A DNA stretch of 64,000 bases from Magnetococcales bacterium. GTDB lineage: Bacteria; Pseudomonadota; Magnetococcia; Magnetococcales; JADFYX01. Below are positions 19,647 to 28,736 of the stretch, in pieces. The first letter of the stretch is position 1. The number at the start of each line of letters is the position of its first letter. The stretch is taken from the NCBI GenBank assembly GCA_002753565.1, contig PEAM01000006.1, forward strand, positions 1-64,000, given 5' to 3'. The position numbers and the translations under genes were made by a program. The notes under the pieces were generated by a model. It searched no databases. It was not told the origin of the DNA and worked only from the letters and a program-made list of their open reading frames with translations.

Positions 19647-20765
19647 CTACGGGACAATTCGTACCGGGGCATAGCCGCTGCCCGGCTCTTTAAAGTTGGT
19701 CACCTGCCCCTGATAGATGCGGGCTGTCACCCCCAACACCTTGGCGCCGTAGACAAAGAGTCTCAAGTCGGTTTTCATCGGTTTGCCATCCCAGGGACAG
19801 GGGGTAGTGGAGGGGGGCACCAACTTCTGAACCAGGGTTGTCTCCTGGCAGAGTACGTTAAAACGATTTCGACTCAACCCTTTGCCCAGAATCACCCCCC
19901 GACTCCCAAACGAATCCACCGGCTTCACAACCCAGCTTCGCCGATCCGACCAAAAGTGATCGGCATCGAACCACTTGAGAAGATGACAGGGAGGAACCCC
20001 CGCCAGCAGAGTCTGTTGGCTCACCTCCCCCACCCCCAACTCTTTCAAAGCCTCCTGACTGCTCCAGAGCAGCATGCGCCGCTTATCCGCCAGCAGACCA
20101 TAGGCTCTGGGGTTGGGGGTCAAACAGACCTTGGCTGCCAGATAGGCGGCCCGAATACCGGCAAGGGGTGGTGTTTCCAGATAGAAGTCACAATGGCGGT
20201 TATAGATCAGATCCACCGGCTTTCCGGCTAAAAACACCCCCTGGGCGTTGGCCTCCAGTTGACCGGGGTCCACCACCTCTGCCTCCACGCCTCGCGCTCT
20301 GAACAGCAGGGCAAACTGCTGCATCTCTGGATAGAGAAACTGCTTTTCCGGTTCGGAGTCGATGATGACCACCCGTTCTGGCCGTTTTTTCCTGCCGTGG
20401 CTGAAACGGTCCATCTCTTGATTGAAGGTGGCCATCAGGTTGGAGGCTGGTCGCCCTATGGCCTCTTGCGAAAGAGAGCGGCTTAGCTGGTGGGCTTGCC
20501 AGGCCAACATCACCCCTCCGGCATTGGTATTGACCTCAATCAGCCGAGGCCCCTCCGTCGTCAGGTGAAAATCATACCCCATCATCACCGACTCATGGCC
20601 GGGGTCCAGGCGGGCCGACTCCGGCAGTTGCGGGGTGACAAAAGATCGATAGGGGACCATCTGTTGCAGCTGATAGAGGGCCTTGACCAGTCTGATCATG
20701 GTTTTCAGATCTTTAACCGGTAGAAAAACCGGGCATTCAGATGAATCGGGAACCCTGTCAGCCAT
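19647..20765 (-). CDS. ATP-grasp family protein
   Basis: A 372-residue product with ATP-grasp features: YDFHLTTEGPRLIEVNTNAGG (N-terminal ligand-like region), the ATP-binding lysine region SWVVKPVDSFGSRGVILG, and a final metal-binding part TDLRLFVYGAKVLGVTARIYQGQVTNF. ATP-grasp enzymes form carboxylate-amine or carboxylate-thiol bonds through acyl phosphates. It may be related to circularly permuted or glutathione-synthetase-like members, but I cannot name a substrate. The start at 20765 overlaps the stop of the upstream MFS gene by 8 bp, so the two are probably cotranscribed. Confidence 0.75.
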   Translation of the reverse strand: MADRVPDSSECPVFLPVKDLKTMIRLVKALYQLQQMVPYRSFVTPQLPESARLDPGHESVMMGYDFHLTTEGPRLIEVNTNAGGVMLAWQAHQLSRSLSQEAIGRPASNLMATFNQEMDRFSHGRKKRPERVVIIDSEPEKQFLYPEMQQFALLFRARGVEAEVVDPGQLEANAQGVFLAGKPVDLIYNRHCDFYLETPPLAGIRAAYLAAKVCLTPNPRAYGLLADKRRMLLWSSQEALKELGVGEVSQQTLLAGVPPCHLLKWFDADHFWSDRRSWVVKPVDSFGSRGVILGKGLSRNRFNVLCQETTLVQKLVPPSTTPCPWDGKPMKTDLRLFVYGAKVLGVTARIYQGQVTNFKEPGSGYAPVRIVP

Positions 20766-21951
20766 GGTGACTCCTTGCAAAAGTGTGTGAAGCACGAAGA
20801 GAGACAATCACTCCCAAACCGGCTGCCAACGCCATGAGACCAAAAAGGGCTTCGGCTCCAATCCGTTCGAACAGAAACCCCGACATCAACAACCCCATCC
20901 CCCCACCAACACCAAAAGAGAAGGCCGAATACCAGGCCTGAGCGGTGCCTCGGCTGGCATGGGGAGCCATGGAAAACACCCGCTGCACCGAAGCCACATG
21001 AAAGGCGCCGAAGGTAGCGGCATGCAGAATCTGTCCGAAGATGAGCAGAGGCCAGAAGAGGGTAACCGAATAGATCCCCCAACGGACCGTCGCCAAAACC
21101 AGCGAGCCGGTTAAAACCGCCGAGAGGCCAAACCGAGCCAGAACCGGCCCGGATCGCATCATGAAAAGCACTTCGGCCAGCACACCAAGAGACCAGAGCA
21201 GGCCAATGGCGGTTTTTGAAAAGCCGTTATTCTCCAAATAAATGGACATAAAACCGTAATAGGCCCCATGGGAAAACTGCATCAACAGGGCGGTCAGGTA
21301 GAACCAGCGCACTTCGGAGCGATGGAACAGTTTGCGGCTGGAGACATCAACCTGGGTTGGATGAGGCTCCCCTTTGGGTAGAAACAGGGCAAAACCAGAC
21401 CCGGCAGCCAGCAGAAAAATGAGCGTAAACGGGACCACCCCCATCCCCCAATAGTCGGTTATCGGTCCCAGCCCCAACGAAAGCAGAATAAACCCCCAAG
21501 AGCCCCAAAGGCGGATGTTTCCATACTCCCCCCCATAGCGGGTAACGGTCTCCATGGTGGTCGCTTCGACCAGAGAGAGGGGGCCGGTATGAAAAAAACT
21601 GTAGACAACCGCAGCCGTCAACATCAGTGGAAGGGAAGAGCCCGCCAAAAAAAGGGTAGAGGCCGCACAGGCGGCAAAGGAGGTGAGGACAATAACCCGA
21701 TGGCGGGAGCCTCGGTCCGCCAGCCCGCCCCATATGGGTGGTGCCAACACCTTGATACCCAGTGCCAGGGCGGTCAGCACTCCGATGGACTCTGACGTGT
21801 GGCCCAAATCGGCCATATAGAGCGGCCAATAGGGAATCCAGACGCCCAACACAGCAAAATAACAGGCGTAAAATCCAGAGAGGGTCCAGTAGGTTCCGGG
21901 GTTCAAGGTGTCACAAATCTTTTGGCTGAATGAGGGTCTGCTACCCCTCAA
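20758..21951 (-). CDS. MFS transporter (3-phenylpropionate/HcaT-like)
   Basis: A 397-residue inner-membrane protein with about twelve helices. The loop motif GGLADRGSRHRVIV after TM2 (G-x-x-x-D-R-x-x-R) is the MFS signature, and the N-terminal half (FYACYFAVLGVWIPYWPLYM, then EYGNIRLWGSWGF) resembles the MFS_1_like group that includes HcaT-type transporters. The substrate is unknown. It overlaps the ATP-grasp gene, suggesting that the transporter exports or imports that enzyme's product or substrate. Confidence 0.82.
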   Translation of the reverse strand: MRGSRPSFSQKICDTLNPGTYWTLSGFYACYFAVLGVWIPYWPLYMADLGHTSESIGVLTALALGIKVLAPPIWGGLADRGSRHRVIVLTSFAACAASTLFLAGSSLPLMLTAAVVYSFFHTGPLSLVEATTMETVTRYGGEYGNIRLWGSWGFILLSLGLGPITDYWGMGVVPFTLIFLLAAGSGFALFLPKGEPHPTQVDVSSRKLFHRSEVRWFYLTALLMQFSHGAYYGFMSIYLENNGFSKTAIGLLWSLGVLAEVLFMMRSGPVLARFGLSAVLTGSLVLATVRWGIYSVTLFWPLLIFGQILHAATFGAFHVASVQRVFSMAPHASRGTAQAWYSAFSFGVGGGMGLLMSGFLFERIGAEALFGLMALAAGLGVIVSLRASHTFARSHHG

Positions 21952-22190
21952 AGTCTAGTTAAGCGTGCCATTGTCGGCCCGACGGCAATAATGTGCAAGT
22001 CTGTCATGAGAGGGCGGGCAATAGGTTGCTTTTTATCCATTGATATTGAAACATATTTTTCTCTCTTTAAGGTTGAGACCGTATAAAAAAAACCTTGCCA
22101 TTTCCTCTTAGGGGGGTTTCAGCTTACACTGTCAAGCAGCTTGGGATGGCAATCACGGTAAGGACCGATCAAAAAAGGTTAAGACAGACT

Positions 22191-24935
22191 ATGGAATCGA
22201 CGGACAAAAAAAAACTCTTTTTAATTGACGGCTCCGGCTACATTTTCCGAGCCTTTTACGGCATCCGCAACATCTCCCGGCGAGATGGCTTTCCGACCAA
22301 TGCCCTGTTTGGCTTCATCAAGATGTTACAAAAAGTGGTGCTGGAGCAAAAACCAGACCTGCTGGCTATTGTTTTTGACGAAAAGGGCCCCACCTTTCGC
22401 AACACCCTGGATGCCAACTACAAAGCCAATCGCAAACCCATGCCCGAAGAGTTGCGTCCCCAAATCCCCCTAATCCACGAAGCGGTCTCAGCCTTCAACA
22501 TTCCCCACTTCTCTCTGGCTGGCTATGAGGCCGATGATATCATCGGCACCATGGCGGTGGCGGGAGAGGCGGCTGGCATGGCGGTGGTGATTGTCTCGGG
22601 TGACAAGGATATGATGCAGTTGGTCACCGACAACATCTCCATGCTCGATACCGGCAAAGATCAGTGGTTCCATGCCGAGGAGGTCAAAGAAAAATGGGGA
22701 GTACCACCGGAGAAGGTGACCCAGGTGATGGCTTTGGCAGGCGATACGGCGGATAATATTGCCGGTGTGCCCAAAATTGGCCAGAAAACCGCGGCGCAGT
22801 TGATTGGCGAATTTGGCGATCTGGAAAACCTGCTGGCCCAGGCCGAAACCATCAAACAGCCCATGCGCCGCAAAAACCTGTTGGAATTTGCCGATCAGGC
22901 ACGACTGGCCCTGCAGTTGGTCACCATAAATTGTCACACACCCATTGCCTTTGACCTGGATAAACTCCCTTGCTGCGGGCCGGATCGGGAGCGGTTGAAA
23001 AAGCTCTATACCGAGATGGAGTTCTCTTCTCTGCTCAAACAGTTGGAGACCGAGCAGCAGCCCACCCCTTCTTCATCAGCAGAGCAGGGGGAGCTACCCC
23101 TCGGATTGAATCCAGCCCCCCTCACCCTGGACTATCGAACCCTGCTGACCGAGGGGGCGTTTCGGGGATTTTTAGCCGACCTTCAAAACCAGCGCTCTTT
23201 TAGTTTTGATACAGAGACCACCGGCACCGATCCGGTACAGGCTGAGCTGGTCGGGCTATCCTTCTCCTGGAAGAGCGGTCAAGCCACCTATCTGCCGGTA
23301 GGCCACATTCCGGAGGCGGCTCCGGCAGGTCAGCTCAATCGGGACAAGGTGCTGGCAGCGCTCAAACCCCTGCTGGAGAACCCCGAAACAGCCAAAACCG
23401 GGCAGAATATCAAATATGAGTATGTCCTCTTGCTTAAGTATGGTATTCGGTTGGCGGGGATCGCACGGGACCCCATGCTCTTCTCCCATCTGATCTACGG
23501 CTCCAGTGAGCGCCATAACCTGGATGCCATCGCCGCCAGCCAACTGGACCGGACCACCACCACCTTCAAAGAGGTCGCTGGGGTTGGCAAAAAACAGCTC
23601 CGCTTTGATCAGGTGCCTCTGGACAGAGCGGGACCCTACGCCTGTGAAGATGCGGAGGTAACCTGGCAGGCGGCGGAAAAGCTGGCCCCCGCCCTGGCGA
23701 ACTTAAGCTCGGTTTGGAAACTCTACCAGGAGGTTGAACGTCCTCTGATCCCGGTTTTGGGGGAGATGGAGGCGGCAGGGGCGCTGATCGACCGGGAGGC
23801 TCTGCAGCAGATGTCAGACCGTTTTACCTTGAGGCGGGAGGCGCTGGTTGAGCAAATTCACCAACTGGCCGGAGAGGTGTTCAACGTTAACTCCACCCAG
23901 CAGTTGGGGCAGATTCTTTTTGAAAAAATGGGGCTGAAGGGGGGCAAAAAAACCAAAACCGGTTTTTCAACCGATGTAACGGTTTTGACCAAACTGGCCG
24001 ACCAGGGCCATGAAATACCCACCAAACTACTGGAGTATCGCTCTCTTACCAAGCTACAATCTACCTATACCGATGCTCTGCAAAATCTGATCAACCCCAA
24101 AACAGGGCGGGTTCATACCAGCTACAATCAAGCTGTCACCCTCACCGGAAGACTCTCCTCCTCTGAGCCTAATCTACAGAATATTCCCATCCGCACCCCG
24201 GAGGGACGAGAGATTCGGCGGGCTTTTGTCTCCCCTCCGGGCTGGCAACTTCTCTCGGCAGACTACAGCCAGATAGAGCTGCGACTACTGGCCCACATGG
24301 GGCAGGTTCCCCGTCTGTTGGAGGCCTTCTCCCTGGATCGGGATATCCACTCAGCCACGGCGGCGGAGCTTTTCGGGGTGGCGCTGGAGACCGTTGATGA
24401 GGCACAACGGCGGATGGCCAAAACCATCAATTTTGGCTTGGTCTATGGCATGAGTGAATATGGCCTGGCCAAACGGTTGGGGATCTCCAACTTTGAGGCA
24501 CGAGACTATATGGACCTCTATTTCAAACGCTATGATGGGGTTCGAAGTTTTATGGACAGCAATGTGCAGTTTGCCAAAACCCACGGCTATGTCGAGACCA
24601 TCGGCGGACGGCGCTGCCTGATTCGAGATATTGATCACAGCAACCGCAATCTGCGCGAGTTTGCCGAACGGACCGCCATCAACGCCCCCTTGCAGGGGTC
24701 GGCAGCCGATTTAATCAAAATAGCCATGATCCGCCTCCACAACACCTTGAGAGAGAAGGGGTGCCAAAGCCGGATGATACTCCAAGTTCACGATGAGCTG
24801 GTTTTAGAGGTAGAAGAGAACGAAACAGAGGCGGTGAAGAGGTTTGTTCGAACCGCCATGGAGGAGGCGCTCTCTCTTTCGGTCCCTTTAAAGGTGGATA
24901 TGGGTATTGGCTCCAACTGGGATGAGGCGCACTGA
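22191..24935 (+). CDS. polA: DNA polymerase I
   Basis: A 914-residue family A polymerase with all three domains: the 5'-3' exonuclease (about 1-290; LIDGSGYIFRAFYGI, YKANRKPMPEELRPQ, VSGDKDMMQLV), the 3'-5' proofreading domain (about 320-520; FSFDTETTGTDPVQ with both acidic residues) and the polymerase (about 540-914; DYSQIELRLLAHM, RRMAKTINFGLVYGMSEYGL, LQVHDELVLEV). I chose ATG 22191 because the product then begins at the exonuclease fold; an AAGG lies about 12 bp upstream. It removes RNA primers and fills repair gaps. Confidence 0.97.
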   Translation: MESTDKKKLFLIDGSGYIFRAFYGIRNISRRDGFPTNALFGFIKMLQKVVLEQKPDLLAIVFDEKGPTFRNTLDANYKANRKPMPEELRPQIPLIHEAVSAFNIPHFSLAGYEADDIIGTMAVAGEAAGMAVVIVSGDKDMMQLVTDNISMLDTGKDQWFHAEEVKEKWGVPPEKVTQVMALAGDTADNIAGVPKIGQKTAAQLIGEFGDLENLLAQAETIKQPMRRKNLLEFADQARLALQLVTINCHTPIAFDLDKLPCCGPDRERLKKLYTEMEFSSLLKQLETEQQPTPSSSAEQGELPLGLNPAPLTLDYRTLLTEGAFRGFLADLQNQRSFSFDTETTGTDPVQAELVGLSFSWKSGQATYLPVGHIPEAAPAGQLNRDKVLAALKPLLENPETAKTGQNIKYEYVLLLKYGIRLAGIARDPMLFSHLIYGSSERHNLDAIAASQLDRTTTTFKEVAGVGKKQLRFDQVPLDRAGPYACEDAEVTWQAAEKLAPALANLSSVWKLYQEVERPLIPVLGEMEAAGALIDREALQQMSDRFTLRREALVEQIHQLAGEVFNVNSTQQLGQILFEKMGLKGGKKTKTGFSTDVTVLTKLADQGHEIPTKLLEYRSLTKLQSTYTDALQNLINPKTGRVHTSYNQAVTLTGRLSSSEPNLQNIPIRTPEGREIRRAFVSPPGWQLLSADYSQIELRLLAHMGQVPRLLEAFSLDRDIHSATAAELFGVALETVDEAQRRMAKTINFGLVYGMSEYGLAKRLGISNFEARDYMDLYFKRYDGVRSFMDSNVQFAKTHGYVETIGGRRCLIRDIDHSNRNLREFAERTAINAPLQGSAADLIKIAMIRLHNTLREKGCQSRMILQVHDELVLEVEENETEAVKRFVRTAMEEALSLSVPLKVDMGIGSNWDEAH

Positions 24936-25036
24936 AGTCAAATACTTGGAACCTTGGGTGCTGCCCAAACCCGCTGGGAAGGCATCCATGCCTTCCCAGA
25001 CCCATCCACCACGGTTTTGTCCCCATTTGGTTGGGA
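24934..25036. repeat. Dispersed palindromic repeat, copy C (right after polA)
   Basis: It starts at the polA stop codon. The core CTGGGAAGGCAT-CC-ATGCCTTCCCAG (24974-24999) is a perfect 12-bp palindrome. The right flank, read on the minus strand, begins AACCAAATGGGGACAAAAC and matches copies A and B; the left flank GAAGTCAAATACTTGG to CCCAAACCCGCTGGG matches copy D at the right end of the window. It lies between the convergent polA and Mor-like genes and may terminate both. Confidence 0.85.
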
Positions 25037-25043
25037 CTCTCTC

Positions 25044-25406
25044 TCACGCAAAACTCTGGGAGAGGATGGAATAGATCTGCCTCTCCGTCAACTTGAAAGC
25101 CCGAGCTAACTCCGGCACTCTCTCCCCCTCACCATAGCGCAAGATGATGGTTCGATTGCGCACCTTTTTTTTGGCCCGGCTCGCCCGAACAATTGTCAGG
25201 GTCTCCCCTCCAAAATAGGCACTCATCTTCTGAGCCGCTTCCAGGCCAAGCAGGTTGGCCAATCGATGTTGGGCCTTCAAGTTGCGTGGAATAAACAGAC
25301 GGGTTCCCCCACACAGGTCCAGCAGTTTAATTGCCCCCTCCAATCCAACCACCTCTTTAATCTCGACAAGAGAGGCCGGCAAATCTGACTCTTGAAAATG
25401 GATCAT
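25044..25406 (-). CDS. Mor-family transcription activator (phage Mu type)
   Basis: A 120-residue protein with the layout of Mu Mor/C activators. Its middle reads GGTRLFIPRNLK, and it ends in a helix-turn-helix, ILRYGEGERVPELARAFKLTERQIYSIL. In Mu, Mor switches on the middle genes as a dimer that recruits RNA polymerase. A strong AGGAGA site precedes ATG 25406, with a sigma70-like promoter about 65 bp upstream. No other Mu genes lie nearby, so it is a lone activator paired with a divergent repressor. Confidence 0.83.
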   Translation of the reverse strand: MIHFQESDLPASLVEIKEVVGLEGAIKLLDLCGGTRLFIPRNLKAQHRLANLLGLEAAQKMSAYFGGETLTIVRASRAKKKVRNRTIILRYGEGERVPELARAFKLTERQIYSILSQSFA

Positions 25407-25439
25407 CTCTCTTCTCCTGGAAAAAGTGGCGTTGCCTCG

Positions 25440-25449
25440 GTTCGGTTTT
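25440..25449 (+). promoter_or_regulatory. GTTCGGTTTT box 1
   Basis: First of four identical 10-mers in the Mor-repressor gap. It lies about 14 bp downstream of the predicted start of the Mor transcript, where a bound protein would block elongation. It is probably a repressor site; this is inferred from the repetition. Confidence 0.6.
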
Positions 25450-25469
25450 TCATTTTGCTTCCCTATCGC

Positions 25470-25498
25470 ATTATCAAACTGTTTAGATGAAGGAACAA
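25470..25498 (-). promoter_or_regulatory. Sigma70-like promoter for the Mor-family gene
   Basis: On the minus strand TTGTTC (25493-25498) and GATAAT (25470-25475) are separated by 17 bp. The start of transcription would be near 25463, giving a leader of about 57 bases. Confidence 0.55.
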
Positions 25499-25523
25499 AA
25501 CCTTGCTATATATCATATTTACT

Positions 25524-25545
25524 GAACTCTATTATAATATAGTTC
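25524..25545. promoter_or_regulatory. 22-bp palindrome over a TATAAT box
   Basis: GAACTCTATTATAATATAGTTC is a near-perfect palindrome (one mismatched pair) that contains TATAAT at 25533-25538 and runs into box 2. An operator overlapping a promoter of the repressor or activator is the simplest reading. Confidence 0.5.
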
Positions 25546-25551
25546 GGTTTT
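25542..25551 (+). promoter_or_regulatory. GTTCGGTTTT box 2
   Basis: Second identical copy; it overlaps the right arm of the 25524-25545 palindrome. Confidence 0.6.
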
Positions 25552-25583
25552 GTTCATGATTATTATTATTCATCGTCCATTCA

Positions 25584-25593
25584 GTTCGGTTTT
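25584..25593 (+). promoter_or_regulatory. GTTCGGTTTT box 3
   Basis: Third identical copy, 42 bp (four helical turns) from box 2, so both boxes face the same side of the DNA. Confidence 0.6.
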
Positions 25594-25668
25594 CTTAAAT
25601 AAATTTTACATGTTGTGATTAAGAAAGATGTTTTTTTCTTTCTGGTGATTAATGGGATTTAGAGCTCT

Positions 25669-25678
25669 GTTCGGTTTT
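25669..25678 (+). promoter_or_regulatory. GTTCGGTTTT box 4
   Basis: Fourth identical copy, 65 bp before the repressor start codon, in AT-rich DNA. Confidence 0.6.
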
Positions 25679-25742
25679 ACTCTAGCATAGATCATTACAT
25701 TGGATTATTATTATCAAAGATTTAAAACTTTGGAGATTTGTT

Positions 25743-26468
25743 ATGGATGGTCAAGATGTCAAGCCAGGGTTTCAAGACCGGCTCCGACTGGTAATCGGAG
25801 ATCAGGCACCGTTTCGATGGGCCAGAGAGGTAGGAATTGGTAAATCAACCTTTGATGGATTGTGGAATAAAGGCACCAGACCCCAGTTAAAGACCCTCCT
25901 GAAGATCGCCTGGGAGACCGACATCTCCCTAAGTTGGCTCTTAACCGGAAAAGGGGGCCACAAACTCCCGTCCACTTCAGAAGAGTACCAGCCAATCACT
26001 CTCTGCTCACAAACCGAACCGCTTAACACACTCTACCCCCTCCATCGCGAAGGCTATATTCTTGTGCCACGCTACAGCATTCAAGAGTGCCCCAAAGCAC
26101 ACAACTTTTTTTGCCAGGCCCAACAGGTGGATCATCTGGCTTTTAAAGCTGGCTGGATTATTCAGGATTTAGGATTGGACCCAGAAAAACTCGCCCTTAT
26201 TCCTGTCCAGGGTGACAGCATGACCCCCACCCTCAACCAAGGGGATCTACTGCTTCTCGACAGAAGAGAGCGGCTGGTGCGTAGCGATGGAATTTATGTG
26301 GTTTGCCAAAAGAGGCATTTAATGCCCAAAAGGCTACAACGAGGGTTTGATGGTTCGGTTATGATAAAAAGCGACAATCCCATCTACGAAACTCAAACGG
26401 TACAAGAGAGAGAGGCCGCACGACTGACCATTGTCGGACGAGTGGTCTGGGCCGGCCATCGGATGTAG
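25743..26468 (+). CDS. CI/C-type phage repressor with S24 peptidase domain
   Basis: A 241-residue protein with a helix-turn-helix at about residues 10-70 (APFRWAREVGIGKSTFDGLW, then LKTLLKIAWETDISLSWLLTGKG) and a LexA/CI-like S24 domain in the C-terminal half (LIPVQGDSMTPTLNQGDLLLLDR with the nucleophilic Ser, and the probable general-base Lys in LMPKRLQRGFDGS). Such repressors cleave themselves when RecA-ssDNA forms, so the lysogenic state breaks under DNA damage. ATG 25743 has a GGAG site 8 bp upstream. It is divergent from the Mor-like gene, and the four boxes between them are the likely operators. Confidence 0.88.
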   Translation: MDGQDVKPGFQDRLRLVIGDQAPFRWAREVGIGKSTFDGLWNKGTRPQLKTLLKIAWETDISLSWLLTGKGGHKLPSTSEEYQPITLCSQTEPLNTLYPLHREGYILVPRYSIQECPKAHNFFCQAQQVDHLAFKAGWIIQDLGLDPEKLALIPVQGDSMTPTLNQGDLLLLDRRERLVRSDGIYVVCQKRHLMPKRLQRGFDGSVMIKSDNPIYETQTVQEREAARLTIVGRVVWAGHRM

Positions 26469-26501
26469 ACCTACACAAAAAATGAGGGAACAGAGGTTAT
26501 C

Positions 26502-28733
26502 TTACAGACAAGAACTTTTATGCTGTTTGCAGCTTTGGCCCGAGCCCAAACGACAGGCACTCTGCCAATCACGACACTCTTTAGCCGTCTGGTTCAGCTT
26601 CTCAAAGAGAGAGGCCCGAGCCACATAGTAGCTCGACTCGTCACCGGTCAGGGCGATAGCCTGGCTGAAATCCTCAATAGCCCGCTGGATCTGGCCCGAA
26701 GCCGAATAGGCCTTCCCCCGCTCAAAATAGTGGTCGGCTCGGCCCAGTTTTCTCTTGATTCCCTGGCTTAAATCTTGGATGGCAGCATCATATTTGCCCA
26801 GCTTTGCCAACACCCGACCCCGCTCAAAATAGACCTCCAACCGGGTCCGACTTCGGCTCAGGGCAGCGTTCAAATCCCGCTCGGCATCCTCAAGACGCCC
26901 CATGACACTAAAGGTCAACCCTCGCTCAAAATAGCCTTCCGCCGACTGCGGGCTCAAGGCGATGGCCCGACTTAAATCCAGATAAGCTGTGGTGTACTCT
27001 CCCCGCTGTCGATAGGCTACCGCCCGCCCGACCAGAGCCTCCGCCGACTTGCCATTGACGGCTAAAACCCGGTTAAAATCCTCGATCCCTCGGGTCGAAT
27101 CACCCTTTTTGGTATAGGCTCTCCCACGGGCAAGCAGGACGGCCATCTCTTGTCCTGGAACCCGCAATGCCTGATCAAAATAGATGATAGCTCGACGATA
27201 ATGGCCCAGATCCAAGGCTTTCATACCCCGATCGTACATCTCGTTTTGGGGTGGTGTGGGGTTTTTTTTTAGGGATCTGGACGGTGTGGCGCTCTCGACA
27301 CGGCCTCTTTCATCCCTGCTTATCTGCTTTTTGGGATCAACCTTCGGCAGACCGGGGGGGGATAAAGGGTGCTGAACAATCCGACGCTTTGGCGCCAAGC
27401 CTCCACCTGGATAGGATGAGGAAACAGGCATAACCAATACACGACTCATAGAGAGGGACAACCGACGACCCTCTCGCCAGGCTGGCAGTCGGGAATGACC
27501 CATCGATACACTATTCAAACGGGCAGAGAGCTGTCGACCGATTCTCGCCTCAAACCGCGCACCGGCCAGCACAACCGGCCTCTTCACCCGAACCGAAGCC
27601 ACGGGAGGGGGCGGCACAACCTCACTCTTGGCAACCAACGGACGGGCAGCTTTTTTGAGGCTCTGCTTGGGGGGATCCTGCCAATAGGGCTTGACTACCT
27701 TAGGGGTTATGTCCGGCAGATCATCCGGCCTCTCCCTTTCAGGAGGTGGCGCACTCAACAGCGTCTTTTTCCTGGTTTTGGCTCTATCCACCGAATGGGT
27801 AATCCGCCGCTCCATTTGATCCAGGTAGGAGGGGGTCGACTTTTTCAGCGCCAGCCCAGCCATTACCCGACCCTTCGCCGCGGGGGCAGAGGGTTGATGG
27901 TCGGAATAGCCGGGGGGCTTGAAGGGTGAGCTTGGCGAGAGAGGGGCAGACTTTTGGGCGGCACGCTCCTGGTCCTCCCTGGCCCAACGATCCACCCGCA
28001 TCCGGTCGGATGGCGATAGTTTAGCCGATAAGGATGGCGAGACAGCTCTCTCCTTGACCGGTTGTCGCCTCTCGATTGGGGCGGGTTTTTTGGGTGGTTC
28101 CGCAGCAATAACTGGCGGTGGCAGGTTGGACATTTTGATCGGTTTTTTGGGCTGAATAACCGATGCCAACGGCCCAGAAAGAGCTGCTCGACCTGAAAGC
28201 GGATGGTTTTCCAGACCAACCGATCGGGAATCAGACCCTTCATGAGAGGGAAACTGGTTGATACCCGGCAGCTGAGCCACAACAGGGGGGGCCGGCTGAA
28301 CCGGTGAATAGAGAACAAACGTGTTCTCTTTAAACAGTCCCGCCTGACGCCGTCCATCCGGCCAGGTTTTGATACCATAGCCATTCTGGCGACCGTGGCG
28401 CCACTCACCTACATACTTTTTTTTCGAGGCCCAAACAAAGGTTCCCTTGCCGTGGCGCACACCCTGGAGATACTCCCCCACATAAAGGGCTCCATCGGCA
28501 AACATGTAGCTTCCCGCCCCATGGCGAATTCCCTTTTTAAAATCCCCATCATAACGGGCCCCCGATGGCCAGATGAAGGTACCGAATCCGTCGACACAAT
28601 CTCCACGAATACACTCTGCCGCCGCATTTTCAACACCCACAAACCACGGGCCAACCAGGAAAAGTGCCGCCAGAAAGCCCATGCGCCCCCTTGCTCTGCT
28701 CCTGGTCGATTGTTGTGAGAACAAAACAGCCAT
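26502..28733 (-). CDS. Secreted MORN- and TPR-repeat protein
   Basis: A 743-residue protein with an N-terminal signal peptide (hydrophobic FLAALFLVGPWFVG, cleavage near VENAAAE). About residues 40-145 hold four to five MORN repeats of the type GxGxYxFADGALYVGEYLQG and GKGTFVWASKKKYVGEWRHG. A long Pro/Lys/Ser-rich, probably disordered, linker (about 150-490) follows. Residues about 500-735 contain six or more TPR units (for example YDRGMKALDLGHYRRAIIYF, then AEGYFERGLTFSVMGRLEDA and ADHYFERGKAYSASGQIQRA). The C-terminus has four cysteines. It starts 3 bp after the stop of the TolC-like gene, so they form an operon and may act together at the cell envelope. Confidence 0.85.
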   Translation of the reverse strand: MAVLFSQQSTRSRARGRMGFLAALFLVGPWFVGVENAAAECIRGDCVDGFGTFIWPSGARYDGDFKKGIRHGAGSYMFADGALYVGEYLQGVRHGKGTFVWASKKKYVGEWRHGRQNGYGIKTWPDGRRQAGLFKENTFVLYSPVQPAPPVVAQLPGINQFPSHEGSDSRSVGLENHPLSGRAALSGPLASVIQPKKPIKMSNLPPPVIAAEPPKKPAPIERRQPVKERAVSPSLSAKLSPSDRMRVDRWAREDQERAAQKSAPLSPSSPFKPPGYSDHQPSAPAAKGRVMAGLALKKSTPSYLDQMERRITHSVDRAKTRKKTLLSAPPPERERPDDLPDITPKVVKPYWQDPPKQSLKKAARPLVAKSEVVPPPPVASVRVKRPVVLAGARFEARIGRQLSARLNSVSMGHSRLPAWREGRRLSLSMSRVLVMPVSSSYPGGGLAPKRRIVQHPLSPPGLPKVDPKKQISRDERGRVESATPSRSLKKNPTPPQNEMYDRGMKALDLGHYRRAIIYFDQALRVPGQEMAVLLARGRAYTKKGDSTRGIEDFNRVLAVNGKSAEALVGRAVAYRQRGEYTTAYLDLSRAIALSPQSAEGYFERGLTFSVMGRLEDAERDLNAALSRSRTRLEVYFERGRVLAKLGKYDAAIQDLSQGIKRKLGRADHYFERGKAYSASGQIQRAIEDFSQAIALTGDESSYYVARASLFEKLNQTAKECRDWQSACRLGSGQSCKQHKSSCL

Positions 28734-28736
28734 CTA

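Noticed and set aside
24934-25036. Copy C as a simple rho-independent terminator of polA
   Set aside because: The hairpin is shared with other intergenic sites and lacks a U-tract, so I list it as a repeat; it may still stop transcription.
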